Shown here piece by piece: positions 6,383 to 15,235 of a DNA stretch of 64,000 nucleotides. The DNA comes from Sphingomonadaceae bacterium (GTDB lineage: Bacteria; Pseudomonadota; Alphaproteobacteria; Sphingomonadales; Sphingomonadaceae), in the NCBI GenBank assembly GCA_947454135.1, contig CANGJI010000004.1, positions 1 to 64,000 of the forward strand, read 5' to 3'. The notes under the pieces are model-generated. The model searched no databases, was not told the origin of the DNA, and saw only the letters and a list, made by a program, of their open reading frames with translations. Every line of letters begins with the position of its first letter. Within the stretch, counting starts at the first letter, position 1. The translations under genes were made by a program, and so were the position numbers.

Positions 6383-8599
6383 ATGGCTACTTTGCTGCTG
6401 ACCGCTGTTGGCTCCGCTTTCGGGGGGCCGATAGGCGGTGCGATCGGGGCACTTGTCGGCCGCCAGATAGACACCATGATCTTCGGCGGGCGCAGGGTCG
6501 AAGGCCCGCGCCTGAAGGATCTGACGGTCCAGACATCCAGCTACGGTTCGGCGCTCCCACTGCATTTCGGCAAGATGCGGGCAGCGGGGAGCGTGATCTG
6601 GGCAACCGAACTCATCGAGCACAAGGAATCGACGGGGGGCGGCAAAGGGCGGCCATCGGTTACCAGCTATGCCTATTCGTCTTCGTTCGCCGTGGCGATC
6701 AGCAGTCGGCCAATTGCGGGCATCGGGCGGATCTGGGCGGATGGCAACCTGCTGCGCGGTGCCAACGGCGATCTCAAGGTCGGCGGCAAGCTGCGCGTTC
6801 ACCTCGGCCACGGAGACCAGACAGCCGATCCGCTGATGGCGCAGGCGGAGGGGACTGCGCGCTGCCCTGCCTATCGCGGCCTTGCCTATGTCGTGTTCGA
6901 GGACCTTGAACTGGCAGACTACGGCAACCGGCTGCCTTCGCTGACATTCGAGATACTGGCAGACGCTTCAAGCACTTCGATTGCCGCGGTTGCGCGGACA
7001 ATCCTGCCGGAGGTCGTCGTCAGCAACCTCGACATTGGCCTTGCGGGGTTCAGCATCGATCAGGGATCTGCGGGCGACTCGCTGGCCGTGATTGCCGATG
7101 CCGTGCCCATCGCGTTCGCGGTCGTCGGCGGCGCTTTGGCAGTACACTCCGCGGAGCCCACCGGACCGGTCGTGCCCATACTCCTGCCAGAGCCGGCTGC
7201 GGCGAACAGAGATGCCCAATCTGCCGAAGCAAAGGCCAGCGGCTGGTCCCGCAAGCGAGAGCCGCTGCCGCAGGTGCGGCAGTGCGGGATCCGATACTAT
7301 GATGTCGCCCGCGACTATCAGCCGGGTCTGCAACGCGGGATTGGCAGGAGCGAACGGGGCGATCTGCAAGTCATCGAACTGCCGGCGGCGCTCAGCGCCG
7401 CGCAAGCCCAGACGCTTGCCAGCAATGCCAGCCGCCGTGCCACACGGCCGGCCGACACAATCAGCTACCGCGTAACGGAAATCGATCCAGCGATCGTTCC
7501 AGGAGCCTTCGTCGAAGTACCGATCGCCTCCGGACTATGGCGCGTTGCACAATGGGAATGGCAGCAGGATGGCGTTCTGCTGTCGCTCGCGGCCTGTCCA
7601 TCGAACGGCGGCAGCATGACGGGCGCGGCGGTCATGGCCGACCCGGGCCGCATCAATGCGGCAACCGATCTTGCCAGCACACCGACCGTTCTAGGTGCTT
7701 TCGCCTTGCCGTGGGACGGGACCGGCAGCGGCACAACTCCGGCTGTCTTCGTTGCCGCATCAGGGGCCAGCGCCGGGTGGACCGGTGCGGCGCTGCTGGC
7801 AGATCTCGGCGGCGATGGGGGCGCTCTGACCTCCATCGGCACGACCGGACGGCGAAGGGCGCGCATGGGCCGCACGGTTGGCACCTTTCCAGCTGCCTCA
7901 CCGCTTCTGCTGGACCGCCAATCAACCCTCGATGTCGTGCTCGCGGGCCCGGACCAGACCTTGGAGGATGCCAGTCTGATCCAACTACTTCAGGGTGCGA
8001 ACCGGGCGCGGATCGGCAGCGAAATCGTGCAATTCGCCAGTGCAAAACCGCTCGGCGGTGGAGTGTGGCGGCTCAGCGGCTGGTTGCGTGGCCGCGGCGG
8101 CACGGAATGGGCAATCGGATCCCATACGGCCAACGAACCGTTCGTGCTGATAGAAGACACGCTGGTGCAACTCGATGCCGCACAGATCGGCGATCCCGCT
8201 ACGACAAGGATCGTTGCTGTCGGGCTCGGCGATACGGCTGCAGTGAGCGTCTCGATCAGCGATCCTGGTGCGACCTTGCGTCCGCTGTCACCGGTCCATG
8301 GGAAAGCCGTCCGACAGGCCGATGGGACGATGGCGCTGGACTGGGTGCGCCGAGCACGCGGTGCCTGGCGATGGCTCGACGGTGTCGATGCACCGCTCAA
8401 CGAGGAAGCGGAGCGCTGGGAAATCACCGTGGGCGATCCGGACGCACCGGTGCTGCGCTGGCAGACCACCGGACCATCGCTTGCGGTGGCGACCGGGCAG
8501 ATTGCCGATCTGCCAGCAGGCGCACCGCGCTACTTCGCCGTCCGCCAGATCGGACGGAACGCCGCCTCACCCGCGCTGCGCATCGACTTTCCCGCCTGA
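6383..8599 (+). CDS. Tail tip / host-specificity protein (GTA gp15-like), short form
   Basis: A 738-residue tail tip protein. The start MATLLLTAVGSAFGGPIGGAIGALVGRQID is typical of gp15 (shown as the pattern MATLLLTAVG...GGAIGALVGRQID); the track begins 15 codons earlier at 6338, inside gp14, which I think is too early. The N-terminal ~200 residues form the hub-like part (GSALPLHFGKMRAAG), followed directly by the phage-tail_3-like region (TILPEVVVSNLDI) and a beta-rich C-terminus. RcGTA gp15 is about 1300 residues and carries a TIM-barrel domain between these parts; that insert appears absent here. Confidence 0.82.
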   Translation: MATLLLTAVGSAFGGPIGGAIGALVGRQIDTMIFGGRRVEGPRLKDLTVQTSSYGSALPLHFGKMRAAGSVIWATELIEHKESTGGGKGRPSVTSYAYSSSFAVAISSRPIAGIGRIWADGNLLRGANGDLKVGGKLRVHLGHGDQTADPLMAQAEGTARCPAYRGLAYVVFEDLELADYGNRLPSLTFEILADASSTSIAAVARTILPEVVVSNLDIGLAGFSIDQGSAGDSLAVIADAVPIAFAVVGGALAVHSAEPTGPVVPILLPEPAAANRDAQSAEAKASGWSRKREPLPQVRQCGIRYYDVARDYQPGLQRGIGRSERGDLQVIELPAALSAAQAQTLASNASRRATRPADTISYRVTEIDPAIVPGAFVEVPIASGLWRVAQWEWQQDGVLLSLAACPSNGGSMTGAAVMADPGRINAATDLASTPTVLGAFALPWDGTGSGTTPAVFVAASGASAGWTGAALLADLGGDGGALTSIGTTGRRRARMGRTVGTFPAASPLLLDRQSTLDVVLAGPDQTLEDASLIQLLQGANRARIGSEIVQFASAKPLGGGVWRLSGWLRGRGGTEWAIGSHTANEPFVLIEDTLVQLDAAQIGDPATTRIVAVGLGDTAAVSVSISDPGATLRPLSPVHGKAVRQADGTMALDWVRRARGAWRWLDGVDAPLNEEAERWEITVGDPDAPVLRWQTTGPSLAVATGQIADLPAGAPRYFAVRQIGRNAASPALRIDFPA

Positions 8600-8619
8600 C
8601 CCGACGACAGGAGACAACC

Positions 8620-9075
8620 ATGACCGACCCCCTCAGCTTCTCCTCTGCTTCACCGCGCCACGCGCTGCCGCTACTTTTTGCCGGCCAAAGCCAGAAAGAA
8701 GTCATCGTCAACGAGGCGCTACTCGCCGCGGACATCCTGCTGCATCCGGCGATCGAAGCAGTAGCCTCCAGCCCCCCCGCAGCACCCGCCAACGGCCAGT
8801 GCTGGCTGGTGGGGACAGCGGCGACGGGGGCATTTGCAGGACAGACCGACCGGATCGCTGCGTGGAGCGAGGGGGGCTGGCGATTCTTCGCCCCACGCGA
8901 GGGCATCCGCGCCTACGACATCGCTGCGGCTGCATATCGCCTCTATGCCGGAGGTGCATGGCGCCTTGCCTCTGCGCCGACCGCACCGACCGGCGGAAGC
9001 ATCGTCGATAGCGAGGCACGGGATGCGATCTCCAACATCATCACATCGCTACGCACCGCCGGAGTCATTGGCTAA
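8620..9075 (+). CDS. DUF2793 domain protein, end of the tail module
   Basis: A 151-residue protein starting at an ATG with CAGGAG 6 nt upstream; the ORF track merges it into a longer frame (7537-9075). It has the DUF2793 hallmark FAGQSQKEVIVNEAL near the N-terminus and two repeats around W-V-G and W-R-F/W-R-L motifs (CWLVGTAATGAFAG, WSEGGWRFFAPREG). DUF2793 proteins occur at the ends of alphaproteobacterial phage and GTA tail operons and are probable tail-fibre or surface-binding parts. It is the last gene of the cluster; about 190 nt of non-coding DNA follow. Confidence 0.8.
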   Translation: MTDPLSFSSASPRHALPLLFAGQSQKEVIVNEALLAADILLHPAIEAVASSPPAAPANGQCWLVGTAATGAFAGQTDRIAAWSEGGWRFFAPREGIRAYDIAAAAYRLYAGGAWRLASAPTAPTGGSIVDSEARDAISNIITSLRTAGVIG

Positions 9076-9162
9076 CGCGATTCCCCTTCGGTCCTACTTA
9101 GGGCGCTGCAGGCCAAGATCGGCCGTAGCATCTAGGATTTGTTGCTTAGATGTCTGGTTTTA

Positions 9163-9178
9163 GTTGCCTTTTGGCAAC
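9163..9178. other. Hairpin in the promoter region of the OmpA-like gene
   Basis: A perfect inverted repeat, GTTGCC-TTTT-GGCAAC, in the 194-nt gap 9076-9269. It lacks a following T-run, so it is either a weak terminator for the tail module or an operator-like dyad. A second palindrome, TTGCATGCAA, lies about 20 nt further on. The gap is visibly less GC-rich than its flanks, as expected for a promoter region. Confidence 0.35.
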
Positions 9179-9269
9179 ATGAGACACTCACGTTTGCTTG
9201 CATGCAAAAACGAGAGCCGCTAATGGCGAAAGCACCCGAGGCATGACTTCGAATAAAGGGGAAATGAGA

Positions 9270-10376
9270 ATGCGGAAACTGCTCATGGGCTTGGCCCTGG
9301 CGTCGACGGCGCTCGCAACGCCGGCTCTCGCCAAGAAAGATTCCTGGTACGTCGAGGTCGATGCTGGCGCGATGATCGTCGAAAAGACGGATCTTGCCAT
9401 CGCTGGCGTCGCTAACGCTGCCACTCTCAATAACGATACTGGCTACGATTTCGGTGGGATCGTTGGTTATGACTTCGGCGGTTTCCGCCTTGAGTCCGAG
9501 ATAGGTTATCGTCGCGCTCGCGTCGACAGCCTCATTGACGGCGTCAACATCAACGATAGCCGCGCAAGCGGAACGTTGGGTGGCCGTTCGCAGGCGCTCA
9601 GCTACATGGTCAATGGCCTCCTTGATTTCGGCGGCGACGGTGACTTGCAGGCATTCGTCGGCGGTGGTGTTGGCGTTGCCAACGTCAAGTACGTGATGAG
9701 TGGCGCTGGCTTCGGCAGCGTTAACGACTCCGATACCCGCTTCGCTTGGCAGGCACTTGCCGGCGTGCGCGCACCGATCTCGAAGCATTGGGATGTGGGC
9801 CTGAAGTATCGCTACTTCAGCGTCGACAAGCTGGGCTTCGTTGGTGACGGCGCGCTGAGCGGCGCTGCGATCAACGGCCAGTGGCGCTCGCACTCGATCC
9901 TTGGCACGCTGGCGTACAACTTCGGCGGCGAAAAGCCGGCTCCGATGCCGGAACCCCCCGCTCCGCCCCCGCCGCCCCCGCCGCCCCCGCCGCCGCCTCC
10001 GCCGCCTCCGCCGCCGGCTCCGGTCTGCAACAAGGGTCCGTACATCGTGTTCTTCGACTGGGATAAGTCGAACATCACGCCTGAAGCGGCAACCATTCTG
10101 GACAACGCGGTTACGGCCTATGGCAACTGCGCCAGCGTTCCGATCATGCTCGCGGGTTACACCGACCGCTCGGGTACGCCGAAGTACAACCTCGGCCTCT
10201 CGCAGCGCCGCAACGACTCGGTCCGCGGCTATCTGACCGCCCACGGCATCCCCGATGGCTCGATCACCAGCCAGGCCTTCGGTGAAGCAAACCCCCGCGT
10301 TCCGACCGCCGACGGCGTCAAGGAACTCCAGAACCGCCGCGTGGAAATCACGTACGGTCCGGGTTCGGGCATGTAA
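9270..10376 (+). CDS. OmpA-family outer membrane protein with proline linker
   Basis: A 368-residue outer membrane protein. It has a signal peptide (MRKLLMGLALASTALATPALA, cleaved before KKDSWY; quoted as MRKLLMG...ATPALA), an eight-strand beta-barrel-like part (about 25-225, GYDFGGIVGYDFGGFRLE), a linker with 18 consecutive prolines, and a C-terminal OmpA peptidoglycan-binding domain (IVFFDWDKSNIT, then LSQRRNDSVRGYL and NRRVEITYG). I start at ATG 9270 because AAAGGGGA lies about 8 nt upstream; ATG 9264 is too close to it. It is monocistronic with a strong terminator. Its role is to tie the outer membrane to the wall. Confidence 0.9.
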   Translation: MRKLLMGLALASTALATPALAKKDSWYVEVDAGAMIVEKTDLAIAGVANAATLNNDTGYDFGGIVGYDFGGFRLESEIGYRRARVDSLIDGVNINDSRASGTLGGRSQALSYMVNGLLDFGGDGDLQAFVGGGVGVANVKYVMSGAGFGSVNDSDTRFAWQALAGVRAPISKHWDVGLKYRYFSVDKLGFVGDGALSGAAINGQWRSHSILGTLAYNFGGEKPAPMPEPPAPPPPPPPPPPPPPPPPPPAPVCNKGPYIVFFDWDKSNITPEAATILDNAVTAYGNCASVPIMLAGYTDRSGTPKYNLGLSQRRNDSVRGYLTAHGIPDGSITSQAFGEANPRVPTADGVKELQNRRVEITYGPGSGM

Positions 10377-10402
10377 GTTTCGGCATAAGCCGAATGGAAT
10401 TG

Positions 10403-10435
10403 GGGGGCCGGAGCGATCCGGCCCCCTTTTCTTTT
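10403..10435 (+). terminator. Rho-independent terminator of the OmpA-like gene
   Basis: A perfect 10-bp GC-rich stem (GGGGGCCGGA / TCCGGCCCCC) with a GCGA tetraloop, followed by TTTTCTTTT. It starts 26 nt after the stop codon. It is one of the two clearest terminators in the window. Confidence 0.93.
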
Positions 10436-10522
10436 GGTCCCTGCGGCAAATGCAGGCTAAGCTAGCCTGTAGTATTACTCAGACGAGAGACGCCCGCGGA
10501 TGCGATCGGGGCGAGTTGGGAC

Positions 10523-10538
10523 CCCAGCCGAGGCTGGG
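10523..10538 (-). terminator. Weak hairpin downstream of the MFS gene
   Basis: An inverted repeat, CCCAGCC-GA-GGCTGGG, begins 12 nt past the MFS stop on the minus strand. There is no T-run, so termination is uncertain. Short palindromes like this can also be dispersed repeat units. Confidence 0.3.
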
Positions 10539-10549
10539 CACCAAAGCCC

Positions 10550-12109
10550 CTAACGTTCCTTGCTGATGAGATCGCGGCGACAGACCTCGAGGGAGGCCAG
10601 CGCAAAGGGCACCACCACGAGAATTCCGCCGAGGCCGATGCGCAGATTGGCGCCGAACGCGCCTGAAATCTTGCCGGCTGCATAGGGCCCGAGTGCAAGG
10701 CCGACCATTGTGGCAAAAAGGAAGAACGCTGCCGTTGCAGTGGCCCGGGTATTGGCGGGCACGATGTTCACGATCGTTCCCGCCGCACCGCCCAGCGCAC
10801 AGCTGGCAAGAAACCACATTGGGAACACGCAAATGTAGACGACCGTGAGCGAATGGGTCGCCAGCATGATGCCATTCGGCACCAATGAGGTCAGGAGCGC
10901 TGCCATAACGACAAGGATACGGCGTGAATGATGCCGGTCGCCCGCAAGACGATCGCCCAAGGCACCGCCCGCAATCACACCCAACGCACCACCGATTGCT
11001 GCCGCGCCCCCTACGATCAAGGCTACGGCGCCAGCGGATGCACCAAACTCGCGGATCACGAGGGACGGCCCGAACGCGGAGTTGGCATACGTGATCACGC
11101 ACATGAGGCCGTAACCGAGATTGAGGCCAACCACCGACTTGGAAGCCCAGATGACGCTGAAAGCTTCAGGATCGTCGTGACGCAGCGCGACAGCCCATGA
11201 TGCGATGGCATACGTCCCGATGCCCAGCGCAATCCATTGGACTGGATCACCGATCAGGAACGACAGCAGCGACCCAACGACGGCAACGCCCGCGGCAATA
11301 GCAAGATTGCCGAGGAGCGCAGCAGAGCCGCGCCGAGCTGCTGCCAGTAACGTGAAGGGGGGGACAATCGCGGCAAGATCACGGCCGAATGCCGCAAGCG
11401 TTGCAGGCGGCGGCGCAGGTCGCGGAGCGCAGTCCACAGGTGGCATTTCAAAGCGGCCACGGATCGGTTCTCGGAGGCTGCGCACCCAAATCGCGAGCGC
11501 GAGCCCGGGCAGCCCGACGGCAAGGAACGCGGCCTGCCAGCCCGCCAACCCGAATGGTCGTTCTCCTAAAGGAAAAGCGTGGTTCCAGCCTCCGGCGATC
11601 GCGGTGCCGATGTAGAGCGAGAAGCCGCCGCCAAGGTAGATGCCGGAGGAGAAGATCGCCACGGCGGTCGCGCGGCGGTTCGCAGGGAAATAGTCCCCAA
11701 GCAGCGAATAGGAGCAAGGGCCGGCGGTCGCCTCGCCCACGCCGACACCGATCCGTGCCGCACCGAGTTGCAGGAAGCTGCGCGAGAGCCCGGAAAACGC
11801 GGTCATCATCGACCAAAGGGCAAGGCCGGCTGCAAGGACGCGGGTGCGCATGGCGCGATCGGCCAGTTTGCCGAGAGGAATGCCGAAAAGCGCATAGAAG
11901 ACGCCGAACGCGGTGCCGTAGAGGAAGCCGAATTGGGCATCGGAGATGCCAAGATCGTGCTTGATATCGACCGCGAGAATCGTCAGCAGCTGTCGATCAA
12001 CGAAATTGATGATGTAGACGATGACCAGGACAAACAGCGCGTACCAGCTGTAGCGGTCAACACCGAACCACTGTTTCGGCTTATCCGTCATCTCCATACT
12101 TGGTGCCAT
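10550..12109 (-). CDS. Spinster-type MFS transporter
   Basis: A 519-residue major facilitator with about 12 hydrophobic segments. The N-terminal pattern YALFVLVIVYIINFVDRQLL and the loop LGKLADRAMRTR (the MFS motif between helices 2 and 3) place it in the spinster-like subgroup common in sphingomonads. The substrate cannot be read from the sequence; relatives are linked to uptake or efflux of aromatic or lipid-like compounds. Its start lies inside the queC 3' end (29-bp overlap). Alternative starts are ATG 12097 and 12091; AGAGG abuts the first ATG, so the exact start is uncertain. Confidence 0.85.
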   Translation of the reverse strand: MAPSMEMTDKPKQWFGVDRYSWYALFVLVIVYIINFVDRQLLTILAVDIKHDLGISDAQFGFLYGTAFGVFYALFGIPLGKLADRAMRTRVLAAGLALWSMMTAFSGLSRSFLQLGAARIGVGVGEATAGPCSYSLLGDYFPANRRATAVAIFSSGIYLGGGFSLYIGTAIAGGWNHAFPLGERPFGLAGWQAAFLAVGLPGLALAIWVRSLREPIRGRFEMPPVDCAPRPAPPPATLAAFGRDLAAIVPPFTLLAAARRGSAALLGNLAIAAGVAVVGSLLSFLIGDPVQWIALGIGTYAIASWAVALRHDDPEAFSVIWASKSVVGLNLGYGLMCVITYANSAFGPSLVIREFGASAGAVALIVGGAAAIGGALGVIAGGALGDRLAGDRHHSRRILVVMAALLTSLVPNGIMLATHSLTVVYICVFPMWFLASCALGGAAGTIVNIVPANTRATATAAFFLFATMVGLALGPYAAGKISGAFGANLRIGLGGILVVVPFALASLEVCRRDLISKER

Positions 12110-12785
12110 CCTCTATCCCGGCTGCCTCGAATCCCGCGCGCCGCAGACGGCAGCTGTCGCACACGCCGCAAGCCCGTCCATCAGGCAGCGGGTCGTAACA
12201 CGACCAGCTGGCACCCGGCTCGAGCCCGAGACGGGCCGCTTCTTGCGCGATTTCGCTCTTCTTGAGGTGTTGGAGCGGGGCGTGAACCCGCACGGTGCCG
12301 CCCTGGTCACCAAGCTTCGTGGCAACGCGGGCCAGATTTTCGAACCCGCCAATGAATTCGGGTCGGCAATCGGGATAGCCGGAATAGTCGAGGGCGTTGA
12401 CCCCGATGAACAGGTCCGATGCACCGGCTGCCTCGGCCCACGCGAGGGACAGCGAGAGGAAGACGAGATTCCGGGCGGGCACATAGGTAACGGGAATATC
12501 GTCCCCCACGCCATCCTTGGGCACCGCGATATCGGCGGTCAGTGCCGATCCTCCGAACTGGCGCAGATCGAGCGGCAGGACGACATGGCGTTCGACACCG
12601 AGAGCCTGTGCGATACCCCGCGCGGCATCGATCTCAATGCGGTGCCGCTGGTTGTAGTCGATTGTCAGCGCCAGAATGCGGAAGCCCTGTTCGCGCGCAA
12701 GCCCCGCACAGACCATCGAATCAAGCCCGCCGGAGAGGAGGACGACGGCGAGAGGAGCTTGGGGGGTAACGACTTCTGCGACCAT
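12081..12785 (-). CDS. queC: 7-cyano-7-deazaguanine synthase QueC
   Basis: A 234-residue ATP-dependent enzyme that converts 7-carboxy-7-deazaguanine to preQ0 in queuosine tRNA modification. The PP-loop SGGLDS is at 18-23. The C-terminal zinc site is intact, with Cys at 196, 206, 209 and 212 (CGVCDSC). Length is normal for the family. No other queuosine genes are visible; downstream it overlaps the MFS gene, so the two are probably cotranscribed even though their functions look unrelated. Confidence 0.95.
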   Translation of the reverse strand: MVAEVVTPQAPLAVVLLSGGLDSMVCAGLAREQGFRILALTIDYNQRHRIEIDAARGIAQALGVERHVVLPLDLRQFGGSALTADIAVPKDGVGDDIPVTYVPARNLVFLSLSLAWAEAAGASDLFIGVNALDYSGYPDCRPEFIGGFENLARVATKLGDQGGTVRVHAPLQHLKKSEIAQEAARLGLEPGASWSCYDPLPDGRACGVCDSCRLRRAGFEAAGIEDGTKYGDDG

Positions 12786-12834
12786 ATCACAGAGCTAGAG
12801 GGATGGACCGCCCGTGGCAATCCTCAGCGCGAAA

Positions 12835-13281
12835 TCAGGATGTGCAGGCGCCGACTCGCCGTACTTCAGCACGGAAATTGAACGGCAGACCCTGGGCAAT
12901 GCCCTGGGTTTCCAGCTGCACCAATTGCGCGCTCTCGAAGCGGACGGAAGTCTGCCCATAGCCGTTGCCCGGGCACGTGTAGTGCACCGTGACGGCATCA
13001 GCCGTGTCCTCCACCGTGAAGCTGCGGCAAACTTCGCGCATGTGCCGGATCTGGATGAGGCGGCGGCCATTCTCGATGCAGATCCGGCTACGCCCCCCGG
13101 CGAGATCGCGGTCGCGCACTTCCCACTGACCCGGCTGCAGATGGTCGAGCATGGCAAGCGAGGGGCGCTGTGCCGTCAGCGTCGGCGCGGCGAATGTCAG
13201 CAGCATGAGCGCGCTACTACCGACCACCCTAAGGAGCAGGCGGGGTGAGCAACGGGCGAAGAGGCGCAGCAGGCGGTCCAT
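12835..13281 (-). CDS. Secreted DUF3617-like protein
   Basis: A 148-residue protein with a hydrophobic N-terminal export signal (LLLRVVGSSALMLLTFAAP). The mature part begins LQPGQWEVRDRD and has three or four Cys positions (ICIEN, VCRSF, YTCPG, VGACTS) in the spacing seen in DUF3617 proteins of sphingomonads. Function is unknown; the disulfide-capable Cys and export signal point to the periplasm. I start at ATG 13281; the track starts 12 codons earlier with a stretch that would spoil the signal peptide. Confidence 0.6.
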   Translation of the reverse strand: MDRLLRLFARCSPRLLLRVVGSSALMLLTFAAPTLTAQRPSLAMLDHLQPGQWEVRDRDLAGGRSRICIENGRRLIQIRHMREVCRSFTVEDTADAVTVHYTCPGNGYGQTSVRFESAQLVQLETQGIAQGLPFNFRAEVRRVGACTS

Positions 13282-13397
13282 CTGACAGGCGCATCCAAGA
13301 GGGCGCTCCGGCACCATGCCGGATAGCCTCCACCAATATACGCAGTTTTTGGCTGCGTTAAAGTGTTCTTCTTCAGCGACGAACCGAAACGGATGTA

Positions 13398-14306
13398 TCA
13401 GTCGAGATCAATCTCGAACACCTTCGAGCAGAAGGCGCAGTCAACAAGGATCAGTCCATCCTCGTTCCGCATCTCCTCGCGCTCGGTAATGGGGAAGCGC
13501 GCGAGCACGGAGCGGTAGTAGTCACTGGTGCAGCGGCAGCCTTTGACGATCTGCTTGCCACGCTCCACGCGGACCTCGCGCTCCTCATGAAAGAGGCGCC
13601 ACAGGACGGTTTCCAGATCGAGACCGGAGTCGACAAGCTCGGCCGTCGACACCGCACCGCCCATGATGCGCATGTGCTCCCATTCCGGATGATCGAGCTG
13701 GACATGGAGCCGCTCGCGCCCCTCCTCGCCCTCTGGCAAATGCTGGATCAGCAGGCCTCCGGCGATACAGCCATTGGCATCGCTGCGCACGCCGACGCGG
13801 ATCAGCGTCGGGATCTGCTCCGACTGGAAGAAGTAGCTCTCGCACGCCGCCGCGAGCGAATCGCCTTCCAGCGGAACGATGCCCTGATAGCGCTGCCCAG
13901 TTGCCGCCAGATCGAAGGTGATCGCGAGATAGCCGTCGCCAAACAGGGCGTGCAGCGTAGGACTGGGCCCGAGATCATCGAGCCGCGCACGGTCGAAGCG
14001 AACATAGCCGCGCAGCTCGCCGGCCCGGTAATCGCAGACCAGCAGTTCGACCACGCCGTCCTGGGTCTGCGCCTGCATGGTGAGCTGGCTCTCCTCATCC
14101 TTGAGCAGCGAGCCAAGCAAAGCCGCCAGCACCAGCGCCTCTGCCAGAAGATGGCGGACTGGAGCAGGATAGGCATGGGCCGCGATCACGTCATCGAGCA
14201 CCGGGCCCAACCGCACGATACGGCCGCGCGCATTGCGGTCGGGGATCGTGAAGGATAGGACCTGCTCGAAGCCGGTCGATCCGGTAGATGAACTGCTGCC
14301 CACCAT
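13398..14306 (-). CDS. hslO: Redox-regulated chaperone Hsp33
   Basis: A 302-residue cytoplasmic holdase chaperone activated by oxidation. The C-terminal redox switch is complete: C257 and C259 (CRC) and C290 and C293 (CAFC), which bind zinc when reduced. The N-terminal substrate-binding domain has the typical RGRIVRLGPVLDDVI and HLLAEALVLAALLGSLLK segments. It follows argF by 2 nt and is the last gene of the argD-argF-hslO run, an arrangement common in alphaproteobacteria. Confidence 0.95.
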   Translation of the reverse strand: MVGSSSSTGSTGFEQVLSFTIPDRNARGRIVRLGPVLDDVIAAHAYPAPVRHLLAEALVLAALLGSLLKDEESQLTMQAQTQDGVVELLVCDYRAGELRGYVRFDRARLDDLGPSPTLHALFGDGYLAITFDLAATGQRYQGIVPLEGDSLAAACESYFFQSEQIPTLIRVGVRSDANGCIAGGLLIQHLPEGEEGRERLHVQLDHPEWEHMRIMGGAVSTAELVDSGLDLETVLWRLFHEEREVRVERGKQIVKGCRCTSDYYRSVLARFPITEREEMRNEDGLILVDCAFCSKVFEIDLD

Positions 14307-14308
14307 GG

Positions 14309-15235
14309 TCAGATCTGTCCGAAAGCCCAGCGCAGGATCGACTTCTGGGCGTGGATGCGGTTCTCAGCCTCGTCCCAAACCACCGACTGCGGACCGTCGA
14401 TGACCTCATCCGTCACTTCTTCGCCGCGATGCGCGGGTAAGCAGTGCAGCAGGAGGGCATCCGGCTTGGCGTGCGCCATGAGCCCGGCGTTGACCTGATA
14501 CGGGGTCATCGCGGCAAGTTTCGCTTCGGCGTGCGCCTGACCCATGGAAATCCAGGTGTCCGTGACGACGACGTCAGCGCCGCGCACGGCCTCTGCCGCA
14601 TCGCGGACGATGTCGATTCGCGCGCCGCTGGCACGTGCCGCTGTGATGAAGGCAGGATCGCTGTCGTAGCCCTCGGGCACACCGATGCGAACGTTGAACT
14701 TCATCAGTCCCGCCGCCTCGACGATCGAGTTGAGCACGTTGTTGCCATCGCCAAGCCATGCCACTTCGAGCCCCGGCAGCGCCTTGCCATGTTCAAGCAG
14801 GGTCTGCAGATCGGCAACGATCTGGCAGGGGTGCGAGAGGTCGGTCAGGCCGTTGATCACCGGCACGGTGGCATAGTGCGCCAGTTCTTCCAGCTTCGCG
14901 TGATCATCCGTGCGCAGCATGATGGCATCGGCCATGCGGCTGAGCACGCGGGCGGTATCCGCAATTGTCTCGCCGCGGCCTAGTTGGGTGTTGCTGGCAT
15001 CGAGCACGATGCCGCTCCCGCCAAGCTGGCGGATACCGATATCGAACGAGACCCGCGTACGCGTGGAGTTCTTCTCGAACACCATGGCGAGGACATGCCC
15101 CGCCAAAGGCGCATCGGCATCGTGCTGGCCCTTGGGGAGCCCGCGCCGCGCCGCTTTCCGCTCGATCGCGTCACCCAGGATCGCGGCAAGTGCGTCGCCG
15201 CCGGCATCGCTCAGACTGAGGAAATGCCGGGTCAT
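14309..15235 (-). CDS. argF: Ornithine carbamoyltransferase
   Basis: A 308-residue enzyme making citrulline from ornithine and carbamoyl phosphate. The carbamoyl-phosphate loop STRTR is at 57-61, HPCQ at 135-138, and [11 protein letters not shown] at 265-275, the ornithine-binding and catalytic Cys region. Length is normal for the anabolic enzyme. It overlaps the argD stop by 4 bp (ATGA), indicating translational coupling in the arginine pathway. Confidence 0.96.
   Translation of the reverse strand: MTRHFLSLSDAGGDALAAILGDAIERKAARRGLPKGQHDADAPLAGHVLAMVFEKNSTRTRVSFDIGIRQLGGSGIVLDASNTQLGRGETIADTARVLSRMADAIMLRTDDHAKLEELAHYATVPVINGLTDLSHPCQIVADLQTLLEHGKALPGLEVAWLGDGNNVLNSIVEAAGLMKFNVRIGVPEGYDSDPAFITAARASGARIDIVRDAAEAVRGADVVVTDTWISMGQAHAEAKLAAMTPYQVNAGLMAHAKPDALLLHCLPAHRGEEVTDEVIDGPQSVVWDEAENRIHAQKSILRWAFGQI

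Noticed and set aside
9812-10105. Gly-rich minus-strand ORF opposite the OmpA linker
   Set aside because: Product of reading the polyproline codons on the opposite strand.
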